From contig JBNMLH010000002.1 of NCBI GenBank assembly GCA_050875145.1, forward strand, positions 202,144 through 266,143: a stretch of DNA of 64,000 nt, given 5' to 3'. This DNA is from CAG-411 sp050875145 (GTDB lineage: Bacteria; Bacillota; Clostridia; Lachnospirales; Lachnospiraceae). Of this stretch, positions 34,474 through 42,081 are shown piece after piece. The notes below the pieces were generated by a model. The model ran no database searches. It was not told the origin of the DNA and saw nothing but the letters and a program-made list of their open reading frames with translations. Position numbers and translations under genes: made by a program. Position 1 is the stretch's first letter, and each line of letters begins with the position of its first letter.

Positions 34474-36168
34474 ATGGATGATTTTTTGACATGTCAGGAG
34501 GCTGTTTACTCAGATCAATTTGTGGATTATATTTTGGATGTAGGAGGAGATGTTCGATTAGCACAGTGGACATATAATACGAATTGTGTTCAAAATATTG
34601 ATGGAAGTTTTGCTATTATTTATATGAATAGAGAAAGTAATGGAGATGTCTCTTTTGAAAAATACGGATATGCAGCAGTTCCCAAATGTTTTGGCTTATT
34701 AGATACATCTAGTGTAGAGGCAACGGGGGGCTTAAAACTTCGGAGAAGACCTAATTTTGATTTGAGTGGAAATGGCGTACTTGTAGGTTTTATAGATACA
34801 GGAATTGATTATTTAAACCCATTGTTTCAATATGGTGATGGGAGTACAAGAATAGCAGCTATTTGGGATCAGACAGAGCGAGAGGGAACACCACCTGCCA
34901 ATATTTATTATGGTGCCGAATATGAGCGTGACAGTATTAACTTAGCTTTACAGAGTGAAAATCCATTGCAGATTGTTCCAGAACAGGATGAAATCTATCA
35001 TGGAACATATTTGGCGGCAATAGCAGCGGGAAATGTGAATCAGGAACAAGATTTTACAGGTATGGTACCGGAAGCTGAATTATTGGTAGTAAAGGTAAAA
35101 CAGGCAAAAAAACATTTACGGGAGTTTTATGGAATACCAGAGGGAGTACCCTGTTATCAGGAAAATGATATCATGATGGCGATCCGTTATTTGTGGGTTA
35201 AATCTGCAATTTTAAGAAAGCCAATTGTTATTTGTATAGGGATGGGTTCTAACGCAGGAGGGCATAATGGATTTTCGCCAATAGGTACTATGATTAACAG
35301 GGTAGGAAATTTGAATGGTATATGTGTTGTTTGCGGAGCTGGCAATGAGACAAATATGGGACATCATTTTGCATCCGTCATTTCGCCCAATAATGAAGAA
35401 ATTGCAGAGATAAATGTAGATAAAAGACAGGGGATGACTGTTGAATTATGGACCAATGCGGCTATTTTGCTAAGTGTCGGAATTACTACACCCCAAGGCG
35501 AATATTCAGAACGAATTGCAATACGTTCTTATGAACAGTTAATTGATTATATTTTTTCAAATACCAAAGTTTATGTGTATTATCAAAGGATTGAGGAGTA
35601 TTCTGGTGATGAAGTCGTAATAATGCGTTTTCAGGATATGGATGAAGGAATTTGGAAAATTCACATATATAATTTGGAGGAAGAAGAATCGGGGTATCAT
35701 ATATGGCTTCCCATGCGTGAATTTGTAGCAGATAGGACACGTTTTTTGGAACCATCTCCAGATACGATTATTTGCAATCCGGGAAATACATATCAAGTGA
35801 TTACTGCAGGGGCATATAACCATAGAAACGATAGTATTTTTGTAAATTCCAGCAGAGGGTTTACCGCAAATCATGCAATAAAGCCTGATTTAGTTGCCCC
35901 AGGTGTTTCTGTCTATGGACCGGTATCCAGAGAGCGATATGGGGAAAGAAGTGGAACCAGTGTGGCAGCAGCACACACAGCAGGTGCAGTTGCTATGTTA
36001 TTACAATGGGCATTTGTAAAAAGAAATAATTTAGGCATGAATACAACCATTGCAAAAAATTATTTGATAAGAGGGGCGAGAAAAGAAAATCTGGTAGTGC
36101 CAGATCGTTCGTTTGGGTGGGGAATATTAGATGTATACAATACGTTTAATCGACTTACCATTTATTGA
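34474..36168 (+). CDS. S8 subtilisin-family protease, Csp-like
   Basis: A 564-residue subtilase without a signal peptide. The catalytic triad is present: Asp in GFIDTGIDY (about 109), His in YHGTYLAAIAAG (about 176) and Ser in SGTSVAAAHTAG (about 496). The large insertion between His and Ser (about 210-470, including GMGSNAGGHNGFSP and GAGNETNMGHHF) and the N-terminal segment resemble the clostridial Csp proteases and related intracellular subtilases. Csp proteases cut pro-SleC at spore germination, but no sleC is in the window, so this role is only a possibility. The His motif has Tyr where most subtilases have His-Val (HGTHVAG). Confidence 0.85.
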   Translation: MDDFLTCQEAVYSDQFVDYILDVGGDVRLAQWTYNTNCVQNIDGSFAIIYMNRESNGDVSFEKYGYAAVPKCFGLLDTSSVEATGGLKLRRRPNFDLSGNGVLVGFIDTGIDYLNPLFQYGDGSTRIAAIWDQTEREGTPPANIYYGAEYERDSINLALQSENPLQIVPEQDEIYHGTYLAAIAAGNVNQEQDFTGMVPEAELLVVKVKQAKKHLREFYGIPEGVPCYQENDIMMAIRYLWVKSAILRKPIVICIGMGSNAGGHNGFSPIGTMINRVGNLNGICVVCGAGNETNMGHHFASVISPNNEEIAEINVDKRQGMTVELWTNAAILLSVGITTPQGEYSERIAIRSYEQLIDYIFSNTKVYVYYQRIEEYSGDEVVIMRFQDMDEGIWKIHIYNLEEEESGYHIWLPMREFVADRTRFLEPSPDTIICNPGNTYQVITAGAYNHRNDSIFVNSSRGFTANHAIKPDLVAPGVSVYGPVSRERYGERSGTSVAAAHTAGAVAMLLQWAFVKRNNLGMNTTIAKNYLIRGARKENLVVPDRSFGWGILDVYNTFNRLTIY

Positions 36169-36192
36169 AATAGCAGAATGTAATTTGAAAGG

Positions 36193-36240
36193 ATAACGTA
36201 GAAAAACGATGCCCCTGTTGTGGGGCAATAGTTATATTTT
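36193..36240 (+). terminator. Possible terminator after the subtilase gene
   Basis: TGCCCC / GGGGCA form a stem at 36210-36227, extended imperfectly by ATAAC / GTTAT, with a TTTT near the end. Confidence 0.45.
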
Positions 36241-36328
36241 GAACATAAAATCATGTATTTTCTTCTCCGCATATGGTATCATAGAATGCAAAAGATAAAA
36301 ATGAAAAGGAGGTTATTGCTTAGAAAAA

Positions 36329-36697
36329 ATGACAAAAGAAGAATGGTATAAACAGCTTTTTGAACGTCTTTCAGTATCGAAATTCCGAAGTAGTTTTCAT
36401 CTGAAAGAGAATGACTTTGCATATATTGAGAAAAAGGGGCTAGTCGTTATAGAGGAACATGCAAGGGATTTTATTGCGAAGAGAGAAGCTCCTGCATGGA
36501 TAACCAACGACGGAAAACAAACTCCGATGAAAGGGCATCCTGTATTTATTGCGCAACATGCCACTGCAACTTGTTGTAGAGAATGTATCAAAAAGTGGCA
36601 TAAAATAAAGCCTGGAAGAGAGTTAAGTACCATCCAGCAGGAGTATTTGGTTGAGGTTATTATGACCTGGATAAAAAATGAGATTACAAGAAAGTAG
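36329..36697 (+). CDS. DUF4186 family protein
   Basis: A 122-residue small protein whose sequence follows the DUF4186 pattern: FRSSFHLKENDFAYIEKKG, then EEHARDFIAKREAPA, then NDGKQTPMKGHPVFIAQHAT with ATCCRECIKKWHKI. The HATATCCREC stretch with clustered His and Cys suggests a metal site. The family is conserved in bacteria but has no known function. AGGAGG lies about 17 bases upstream of the ATG, which is longer than usual. Confidence 0.85.
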   Translation: MTKEEWYKQLFERLSVSKFRSSFHLKENDFAYIEKKGLVVIEEHARDFIAKREAPAWITNDGKQTPMKGHPVFIAQHATATCCRECIKKWHKIKPGRELSTIQQEYLVEVIMTWIKNEITRK

Positions 36698-36708
36698 AAT
36701 TAGAAAAA

Positions 36709-36780
36709 GTGTACTATTGTAGTATGTGTGATGAGACATTCATGGAAGAATTAGAAAAGAATGGAATAGAGGTTGAGTAG
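36709..36780 (+). CDS. Possible tiny CxxC peptide or gene remnant
   Basis: A GTG-initiated frame of 23 codons reading VYYCSMCDETFMEELEKNGI and three more residues, beginning 12 bases after the DUF4186 stop. It has a CxxC pair and protein-like composition, but no convincing ribosome binding site. It could be a micropeptide or a degraded fragment of a zinc-ribbon gene. Low confidence. Confidence 0.2.
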   Translation: MYYCSMCDETFMEELEKNGIEVE

Positions 36781-36797
36781 ATCATTAGTTCCTACGG

Positions 36798-36826
36798 TTG
36801 CGTTTGATATAGGAATTGGCTATAAT
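36798..36826 (+). promoter_or_regulatory. Sigma-A promoter upstream of the zinc-ribbon gene and hisC
   Basis: TTGCGT, 17-base spacer, TATAAT at 36821-36826, about 35 bases ahead of the small zinc-ribbon frame at 36860. Confidence 0.65.
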
Positions 36827-36859
36827 AAAAGAGAACAAATGTGAAAGGTCGGTAGGATT

Positions 36860-37033
36860 ATGACGGAGGAAGCAAAGAAAAAGTTAGATTCTATTTTTGA
36901 CGAAAGTTTAGAATACGAGATAGTAGAACGAAAAATACTACCAGAAAAGATTATTTGTAAAGATTGCGGAGGAATTACCTTTGAGGGATTGGATTTGTGC
37001 CATCTTTGTGGAGGTATGCTAATTAATATATAA
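36860..37033 (+). CDS. Small zinc-ribbon protein upstream of hisC
   Basis: A 57-residue frame (MTEEAKKKLDSIFDESLEYE at its start) ending in a clear zinc-ribbon: CKDCGG, 11 residues, CHLCGG. GGTAGGA lies 5 bases before the ATG, the promoter at 36798 is well placed, and hisC starts 24 bases after the stop, so it is probably expressed in the hisC transcript. Two CxxCG knuckles predict a structural zinc. Function unknown. Confidence 0.6.
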   Translation: MTEEAKKKLDSIFDESLEYEIVERKILPEKIICKDCGGITFEGLDLCHLCGGMLINI

Positions 37034-37057
37034 GAATAGATCGGAGGAGCAAAAGTT

Positions 37058-38113
37058 ATGAGACCTTGGGAAAAATACTTTAGAAAAGTGGAGCCGTATG
37101 TTCCGGGGGAGCAGCCAAAGTTTGAAAAAATGATTAAGCTAAATACCAATGAGAATCCATATCCACCATCACCAGAAGTGGAAAAGGTTCTTCGTGAGGT
37201 AAATTGTGATAAGTTAAAAATGTATCCAGACCCAACCAGTGAGGTACTTGTGAAAGCTTTGGCAGAGCGATACCAGGTAAAGGAAGATCAGGTTTTTGTT
37301 GGAGTTGGATCAGATGATGTACTTGGAATGGCATTTTTAACCTTTTTTGGTTCGGATAAACCGATTTTATTTCCGGATATTACATACTCTTTTTATGATG
37401 TGTGGGCAGAATTATTTCAAATACCATATGAAAGACCAGCGTTAGATGCAAACTTTCGTATAAAGAAGGAAGATTATTATAAGGAAAATGGTGGTGTAGT
37501 CATTACAAATCCTAATGCGCCGACTTCCATCTGCGAAGGTATTGACTTTTTGCGTGATATTTTGGAACATAATCAGGATGTTGTTGTGATTGTAGATGAA
37601 GCGTATATTGATTTTGGAGGTGAGTCTGCCTTACCATTGCTAAAAGAATACGAGAATCTATTGGTTGTACAGACCTTTTCTAAATCTCGTTCTATGGCGG
37701 GCATGCGAATTGGATATGCGTTTGGTCATCCAGCACTGATTCAAGCAATGAATGATGTGAAATATTCCTATAACTCGTATACAATGGATTATCTGACGTT
37801 GGTAACAGGAGTTGCAGCTTTAGAAGATGAAGCGTATTTCAAGGAAAATTGTGATAAAATTATTGCTACAAGACAGCGCACAATGGAAAGATTAAGACAA
37901 TTAGGCTTTTCATTCCCTGATTCAAAGACTAATTTCTTATTTGCAACACATAAAACAGTTCCAGCAAAAGAATTGTTTGAGGCATTGAGAAAAGAAAAAA
38001 TATTTGTACGATATTTTGATAAGCCACGTATCGATAATTATTTGCGTATCACAATTGGTACAGATGAGGAAATGGATGCACTGATTCAATTTTTAGAGGA
38101 ATATTTAAAATAG
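37058..38113 (+). CDS. hisC: Histidinol-phosphate aminotransferase
   Basis: A 351-residue PLP-dependent fold type I aminotransferase. MRPWEKYFRKVEPYVPGEQ, LNTNENPYPPSP, VGVGSDDVLGMAFLTFF, ITNPNAPTS, VVIVDEAYIDFGG and the PLP-lysine motif TFSKSRSMAGMRIGYA are typical of HisC. It converts imidazole-acetol phosphate to histidinol phosphate in histidine synthesis; close relatives can act on aromatic or other amino acids. GGAGG precedes the ATG. No other his gene is nearby, so the gene is detached from any his operon. Confidence 0.9.
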   Translation: MRPWEKYFRKVEPYVPGEQPKFEKMIKLNTNENPYPPSPEVEKVLREVNCDKLKMYPDPTSEVLVKALAERYQVKEDQVFVGVGSDDVLGMAFLTFFGSDKPILFPDITYSFYDVWAELFQIPYERPALDANFRIKKEDYYKENGGVVITNPNAPTSICEGIDFLRDILEHNQDVVVIVDEAYIDFGGESALPLLKEYENLLVVQTFSKSRSMAGMRIGYAFGHPALIQAMNDVKYSYNSYTMDYLTLVTGVAALEDEAYFKENCDKIIATRQRTMERLRQLGFSFPDSKTNFLFATHKTVPAKELFEALRKEKIFVRYFDKPRIDNYLRITIGTDEEMDALIQFLEEYLK

Positions 38114-38270
38114 AACCAGACTTGTTGTTAGAGCAAGTGTAGTGTTTCTATGAATACTTAGAGAAGTCTAAAAGGTTAAGCAGAGTAAAAAAGAGATAAA
38201 GGAAACGTTATGTTTTGAACTTTGGTTCTTTAAATTAGAAAAAAAACTGGAAAATTCCATACAAAACAGA

Positions 38271-38276
38271 TATAAT
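38271..38276 (+). promoter_or_regulatory. Likely -10 element of the receiver-protein gene
   Basis: TATAAT about 70 bases ahead of the ATG at 38349; the -35 (TGGAAA, 17 bases upstream) is weak. The 235-base gap after hisC shows nothing else clear. Confidence 0.35.
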
Positions 38277-38348
38277 AATCTTATATAGATTCTGTTGTGT
38301 GTGGGGTGGATAGAGTACGGACAGAAGGAAAGGGAGAGGTAATAAAAT

Positions 38349-38744
38349 ATGAAGATTTTAATTGCTGAGGATGATTTTGCAAGTAGAAAATTTATGCTTC
38401 GATTTTTATCAAAATATGGAGAGTGTGATGTAACAGTAGACGGCATGGAAGCAGTAGATGCGTTTACTATGGCGTTAGATGCGGATGAAGGATATGATTT
38501 AGTATGTCTGGATATTATGATGCCAGAATTAGACGGATATCAGGCATTAAAGCAGATTCGAGAATATGAGAAGGAAAAAGGAATCTCCGAAGAAGATGGT
38601 GCAAAGATTATTATGACAACTGCATTAAATGAAGGAAGAAATGTTACGAAGGCATTTGAATTAGGATGCGTTGCATATGCTGGAAAACCAATTGATCAGG
38701 ATAAGTTTGAAAATGTCCTTCGTAAATTAAATTTAATTGAGTAG
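38349..38744 (+). CDS. Stand-alone CheY-like response regulator
   Basis: A 131-residue single receiver domain with no output domain. The acidic pair is in LIAEDDFASRKF (about 8-9), the phospho-acceptor Asp in LVCLDIMMPELDGY (about 58), the Thr in IIMTTAL (about 90) and the Lys in AYAGKPID (about 115). All catalytic positions are intact. It ends shortly after the fifth helix. No histidine kinase or chemotaxis gene is adjacent. It could relay phosphate or control flagella. GGGAGAGG precedes the ATG. Confidence 0.9.
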   Translation: MKILIAEDDFASRKFMLRFLSKYGECDVTVDGMEAVDAFTMALDADEGYDLVCLDIMMPELDGYQALKQIREYEKEKGISEEDGAKIIMTTALNEGRNVTKAFELGCVAYAGKPIDQDKFENVLRKLNLIE

Positions 38745-38816
38745 ATTAGGACTCATGCAGAGAACGTTGGAGTTGAAAATGGTTTGACTTTGACAGTAAT
38801 ACATTGAGAAATAGTA

Positions 38817-38851
38817 ACAGTTCAGTTCTTGTGACTGAACTGTATTTTTTT
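38817..38851 (+). terminator. Terminator after the receiver-protein gene
   Basis: ACAGTTCAG and CTGAACTGT pair with a 9-base loop, followed by ATTTTTTT. Confidence 0.85.
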
Positions 38852-38861
38852 GAAAAAAAAG

Positions 38862-38890
38862 TTGACAAATAGAAGGGGATTGTATATAAT
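38862..38890 (+). promoter_or_regulatory. Strong sigma-A promoter of the tRNA-Val/tRNA-Met pair
   Basis: TTGACA, 17-base spacer, TATAAT at 38885-38890: both hexamers are perfect consensus. It is 21 bases upstream of tRNA-Val. Confidence 0.88.
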
Positions 38891-38911
38891 AATTAATGTC
38901 TTTTGACGAAT

Positions 38912-38984
38912 GGGATCATAGCTCAGCTGGGAGAGCATCTGCCTTACAAGCAGAGGGTCATAGGTTCGAGTCCTATTGGTCCCA
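38912..38984 (+). tRNA. tRNA-Val (anticodon TAC)
   Basis: A 73-base cloverleaf. The acceptor stem GGGATCA pairs with TGGTCCC, followed by discriminator A. D arm GCTC..GAGC, anticodon stem TCTGC/GCAGA with loop CTTACAA (anticodon TAC), and T arm with GGTTCGAGTCC. CCA is not encoded. Confidence 0.95.
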
Positions 38985-38989
38985 TTTAT

Positions 38990-39063
38990 GGCGGGATAGC
39001 TCAGTTGGCTAGAGCACACGGTTCATACCCGTGGTGTCGCTGGTTCAAATCCAGTTCCCGCTA
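38990..39063 (+). tRNA. tRNA-Met (anticodon CAT, elongator-type)
   Basis: A 74-base cloverleaf 5 bases after tRNA-Val. The acceptor stem GGCGGGA pairs with TCCCGCT (first pair G-T), discriminator A. Anticodon stem CACGG/CCGTG with loop TTCATAC. It lacks the three G-C pairs of initiator tRNA in the anticodon stem, so it is an elongator; tRNA-Ile with lysidine at C34 cannot be fully excluded by eye. Confidence 0.9.
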
Positions 39064-39093
39064 TTTTATATTTATAATTTAGTAAACAATAGG

Positions 39094-39122
39094 AGTCTTC
39101 AGAGTTTCTGAAGGCTTTTTTT
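39094..39122 (+). terminator. Terminator after the tRNA pair
   Basis: AGTCTTCAG and CTGAAGGCT form a stem with one G-T pair, followed by seven T. Confidence 0.8.
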
Positions 39123-39220
39123 AATCTTATAGATTAAAGTGTCAAAACATCTCAATGGATGATAAAATATATGTAAACTTCTGTTTTGCTATGGAGAAGT
39201 AAAGTAAAGAGGGAGGAGAA

Positions 39221-41401
39221 TTGAAATTGAAAGAAAAACGTATTTGTTTCTTTCCGACATTAAAAGGGTATCAAGCTTCCTATTTTATGTCGGATGTAAT
39301 TGCAGGATTAATAGTGGCTGCGGTATCAATACCTATCTCTATGGGATATGCACAAATCGCAGGATTACCGGCTTATTATGGATTATATGGCTCTGTTTTA
39401 CCTATTTTGTTGTTTGCTATGTTATCTACATCAAAACAATTTGTAATAGGCGTGGATGCAGCACCTGCAGCCTTGGTAGGTTCGGCGCTGGCTTCTATGG
39501 GGATAACGGCGGGTTCAAAGGAAGCTTTGGCTATTGTTCCGTGTATTACGTTGTGTGTCGCTTTTTGGCTGATCCTTTTTTCTGTTTTGAGAGTAGGAAA
39601 ATTGGTGAATTATATTTCGAAACCTGTTATGGGAGGTTTTATTAGTGGTATCTCCTTTACTATTATATTGATGCAGGTTCCAAAACTTATGGGGCATGGG
39701 ACGGTAACAGGAGAATTATTTGAAATGTTGTATGGAATCGGTCAGGTATTGGACAAAATTAATTGGTTTTCGTTGTTTCTAGGAATTACCACAATTGTTG
39801 TTCTTCTGATCTCGAAAAGAATTATGCCTAAATTTCCAATGTCTGTAATAGCTATGGTGATTGGCGTTATTTTAACAACAGTATTTCATATTGATGAAAA
39901 ATATAATGTAGCTTTGTTAGCTTCGGTAAAGTCAGGGTTCCCTAAGTTACATCATTTTCAATTTTACGATTGGGATTATCTGTCAATTCTAGAGAATAGT
40001 TTCTCCATTGCGCTAGTGATTACAGCAGGTTCTTTATTGGCAGAAAATAATTTTGCAAATAAAAATGGATATGAAATTTCGCGTAACCGGGAATTATTTG
40101 GATTTGGAATGGGAAATCTGGGGGCAGCATTGTTAGGATGTTGTCCCGTCAATGGAAGTGTATCAAGAACCTCTATGACAGAGCAATTTGGTAGTAAAAG
40201 TCAAATGGCTTCTATTGTGGCAGGAACCAGTATGTTAGCACTGCTTTTGGTTGGAACTGGATTTATTCAGTATTTGCCAGTACCTATCCTGACTGGTATC
40301 GTAATTGCAGCGTTACTTGGAGTAATGGAAATTAAACTTGCGAAACGTTTGTTTCGAGAAAGTAAAGTGGAGCTTGGAATATTTCTAAGTGCCTTTTTTG
40401 GTGTTTTGATTTTTGGAACCGTTGAGGGTGTTATTATTGGCATTTGTTTATCTTTTATTGACGTATTGATTAGAACAACTAAAACACCAAGATGTTTTGT
40501 GGGAGTAATACCGGGAAAGAGTGGATTTCATAGTCTGGAACGTAGTAGTGGAGCCAGAGAGATTAAAGAGACCGTTATTTATCGTTTCCAGGGAAATCTA
40601 TTTTTTGCGAATATAGATCGATTTGAACAGGATATTTTGGGTAATATAAAAGAGGATACAAAATATGTAATTATTGATGCTGGAGGAATAAATGATATTG
40701 ATATGTCTGCTGCAGATATGCTAGTTTCCTTAAATTTGAAATTACGAAATAAAGGGATTCAGTTCTTTCTTACAGAGCATAAGGGAGAAGTAAACGATAA
40801 GCTTCGTCAGTATGGTGCGCAGGCTTTGATTGAAGAAGGTGTTGCGAGAAGAACTATTTCAGCAGCTTTGCGTGATGTACATATGTATCCTCCATATCCT
40901 TTGGTGGAAAATACAAAGGAACATATGCAATTGGTAATGCATGCGCAGAATCGCAGCATAAATGAGTTTGAATGGGCATATGGAAGTGATGCACAAAAGT
41001 ATATGGTAGAATATACGGAAAAGGTTATTGAGAATCTTTCCAGTGAGGATATTCAAAACTTGTCAAAGGGATGGTATTTAGAGCATAATAAAACTAGACT
41101 TTGGCATAAGCTTGGTCATGCAGACGAGGAAGTTTTATTATACTATTTAGAATTACATCTACATGAAATAGCAGAAAAGCTTGGAAAAAGAAAGCAAGAT
41201 ATAGAAAAAACATTAGAAAAAAGACGTGCGATAATTACAGAACGCCTGAAAAAAGAAAATTGGGAGGAATATAGTCATTTACAGACACGTTTGAAGAAGT
41301 TAGAACAAAAAATGATGAAGGATAAGCCAGAGTTATATCAGGAAATTTTAAAGGTACGAGAACAGATACAAGAAGAGAATAAAGAGAAGGAGGATTCATA
41401 G
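39221..41401 (+). CDS. SulP-family anion transporter with STAS domain and C-terminal extension
   Basis: A 726-residue SLC26/SulP permease. It begins with TTG (39221, or 39227) after GGGAGGAG; no ATG is suitably placed. About ten to twelve hydrophobic helices cover residues 20-430, with the SulP hallmarks LIVAAVSIPISMGYAQIAGL, PAYYGLYGSVLP and CCPVNGSVSRTSM. A STAS domain follows (about 445-560; FQGNLFFANIDRFEQ, VIIDAGGINDIDMSAADML). The remaining 165 or so residues are an unusual hydrophilic extension with long charged helices (KLGKRKQDIEKTLEKRRAI and onwards). Substrate could be sulfate, bicarbonate or another anion. The stop is immediately followed by the ispF ATG. Confidence 0.92.
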   Translation: MKLKEKRICFFPTLKGYQASYFMSDVIAGLIVAAVSIPISMGYAQIAGLPAYYGLYGSVLPILLFAMLSTSKQFVIGVDAAPAALVGSALASMGITAGSKEALAIVPCITLCVAFWLILFSVLRVGKLVNYISKPVMGGFISGISFTIILMQVPKLMGHGTVTGELFEMLYGIGQVLDKINWFSLFLGITTIVVLLISKRIMPKFPMSVIAMVIGVILTTVFHIDEKYNVALLASVKSGFPKLHHFQFYDWDYLSILENSFSIALVITAGSLLAENNFANKNGYEISRNRELFGFGMGNLGAALLGCCPVNGSVSRTSMTEQFGSKSQMASIVAGTSMLALLLVGTGFIQYLPVPILTGIVIAALLGVMEIKLAKRLFRESKVELGIFLSAFFGVLIFGTVEGVIIGICLSFIDVLIRTTKTPRCFVGVIPGKSGFHSLERSSGAREIKETVIYRFQGNLFFANIDRFEQDILGNIKEDTKYVIIDAGGINDIDMSAADMLVSLNLKLRNKGIQFFLTEHKGEVNDKLRQYGAQALIEEGVARRTISAALRDVHMYPPYPLVENTKEHMQLVMHAQNRSINEFEWAYGSDAQKYMVEYTEKVIENLSSEDIQNLSKGWYLEHNKTRLWHKLGHADEEVLLYYLELHLHEIAEKLGKRKQDIEKTLEKRRAIITERLKKENWEEYSHLQTRLKKLEQKMMKDKPELYQEILKVREQIQEENKEKEDS

Positions 41402-41938
41402 ATGCGAGTTGGTATGGGATATGATGTGCATAAATTGGCAGATAATAGAAAATTGATTATTGGAGGCGTAGAGATTGCACATGAACAGGGACTTTTAGGG
41501 CATTCTGATGCGGATGTATTGCTGCATGCGATTATGGATGCTTTGCTAGGAGCAGCAGCCTTGGGGGATATTGGAAAACATTTTCCGGATACAGATGCAA
41601 GATATAAAGGAATATCCAGTTTGAAGTTGCTGGAGCAGGTTGGAAAATTATTAGAAGAAAAATTATATGTAATTGGGAATATTGATGCTACTATTATTGC
41701 GCAGGCACCTAAGATGTTACCGCATATTCCTAAAATGCGAGAAAATATCGCAAATACATTAGGGATAGAGTTAGATCAGATAAATATTAAAGCAACAACG
41801 GAAGAGGGATTAGGTTTTACTGGTGAAAAAAAGGGAATATCTTCTCAGGCAATTTGTTTAATTGAAGAAATGAAGGATTTTATGGTAGCAGATTCAGAGA
41901 TGCCTCCATGTGGCGGTTGTGGAGGTTGTAAGCGTTAA
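41402..41938 (+). CDS. ispF: 2-C-methyl-D-erythritol 2,4-cyclodiphosphate synthase
   Basis: The MEP-pathway enzyme that makes MEcPP for isoprenoids. The first 157 or so residues are a normal IspF: MRVGMGYDVHKLADN with the zinc ligands Asp and His, GLLGHSDADVLLHAIMDALLG, DIGKHFPDTDARYKGISS, and KATTEEGLGFTGEKKGI. The protein is 178 residues, longer than usual, because of a tail with a Cys-rich end, MPPCGGCGGCKR. GGAGG lies inside the end of the SulP gene, 8 bases before the ATG, so translation is coupled. A terminator follows. Confidence 0.95.
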   Translation: MRVGMGYDVHKLADNRKLIIGGVEIAHEQGLLGHSDADVLLHAIMDALLGAAALGDIGKHFPDTDARYKGISSLKLLEQVGKLLEEKLYVIGNIDATIIAQAPKMLPHIPKMRENIANTLGIELDQINIKATTEEGLGFTGEKKGISSQAICLIEEMKDFMVADSEMPPCGGCGGCKR

Positions 41939-41959
41939 AGACAGACGTATTTTACATTA

Positions 41960-41998
41960 CAAAAAGGGAGATATCAAAAGATGATGTCTCCCTTTTTG
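41960..41998 (+). terminator. Terminator after ispF
   Basis: AAAAAGGGAGA..ATC and GAT..TGTCTCCCTTTTT form a long stem with a small loop. It may also serve the convergent PAS-GGDEF-EAL gene. Confidence 0.88.
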
Positions 41999-42081
41999 TA
42001 TACGAGCGACGAGAAAAGATGTCGCTCTGTCGGTGCATAGATGGTTGAGTTTTCAACGACTATGACAAACGTATATTTTTA

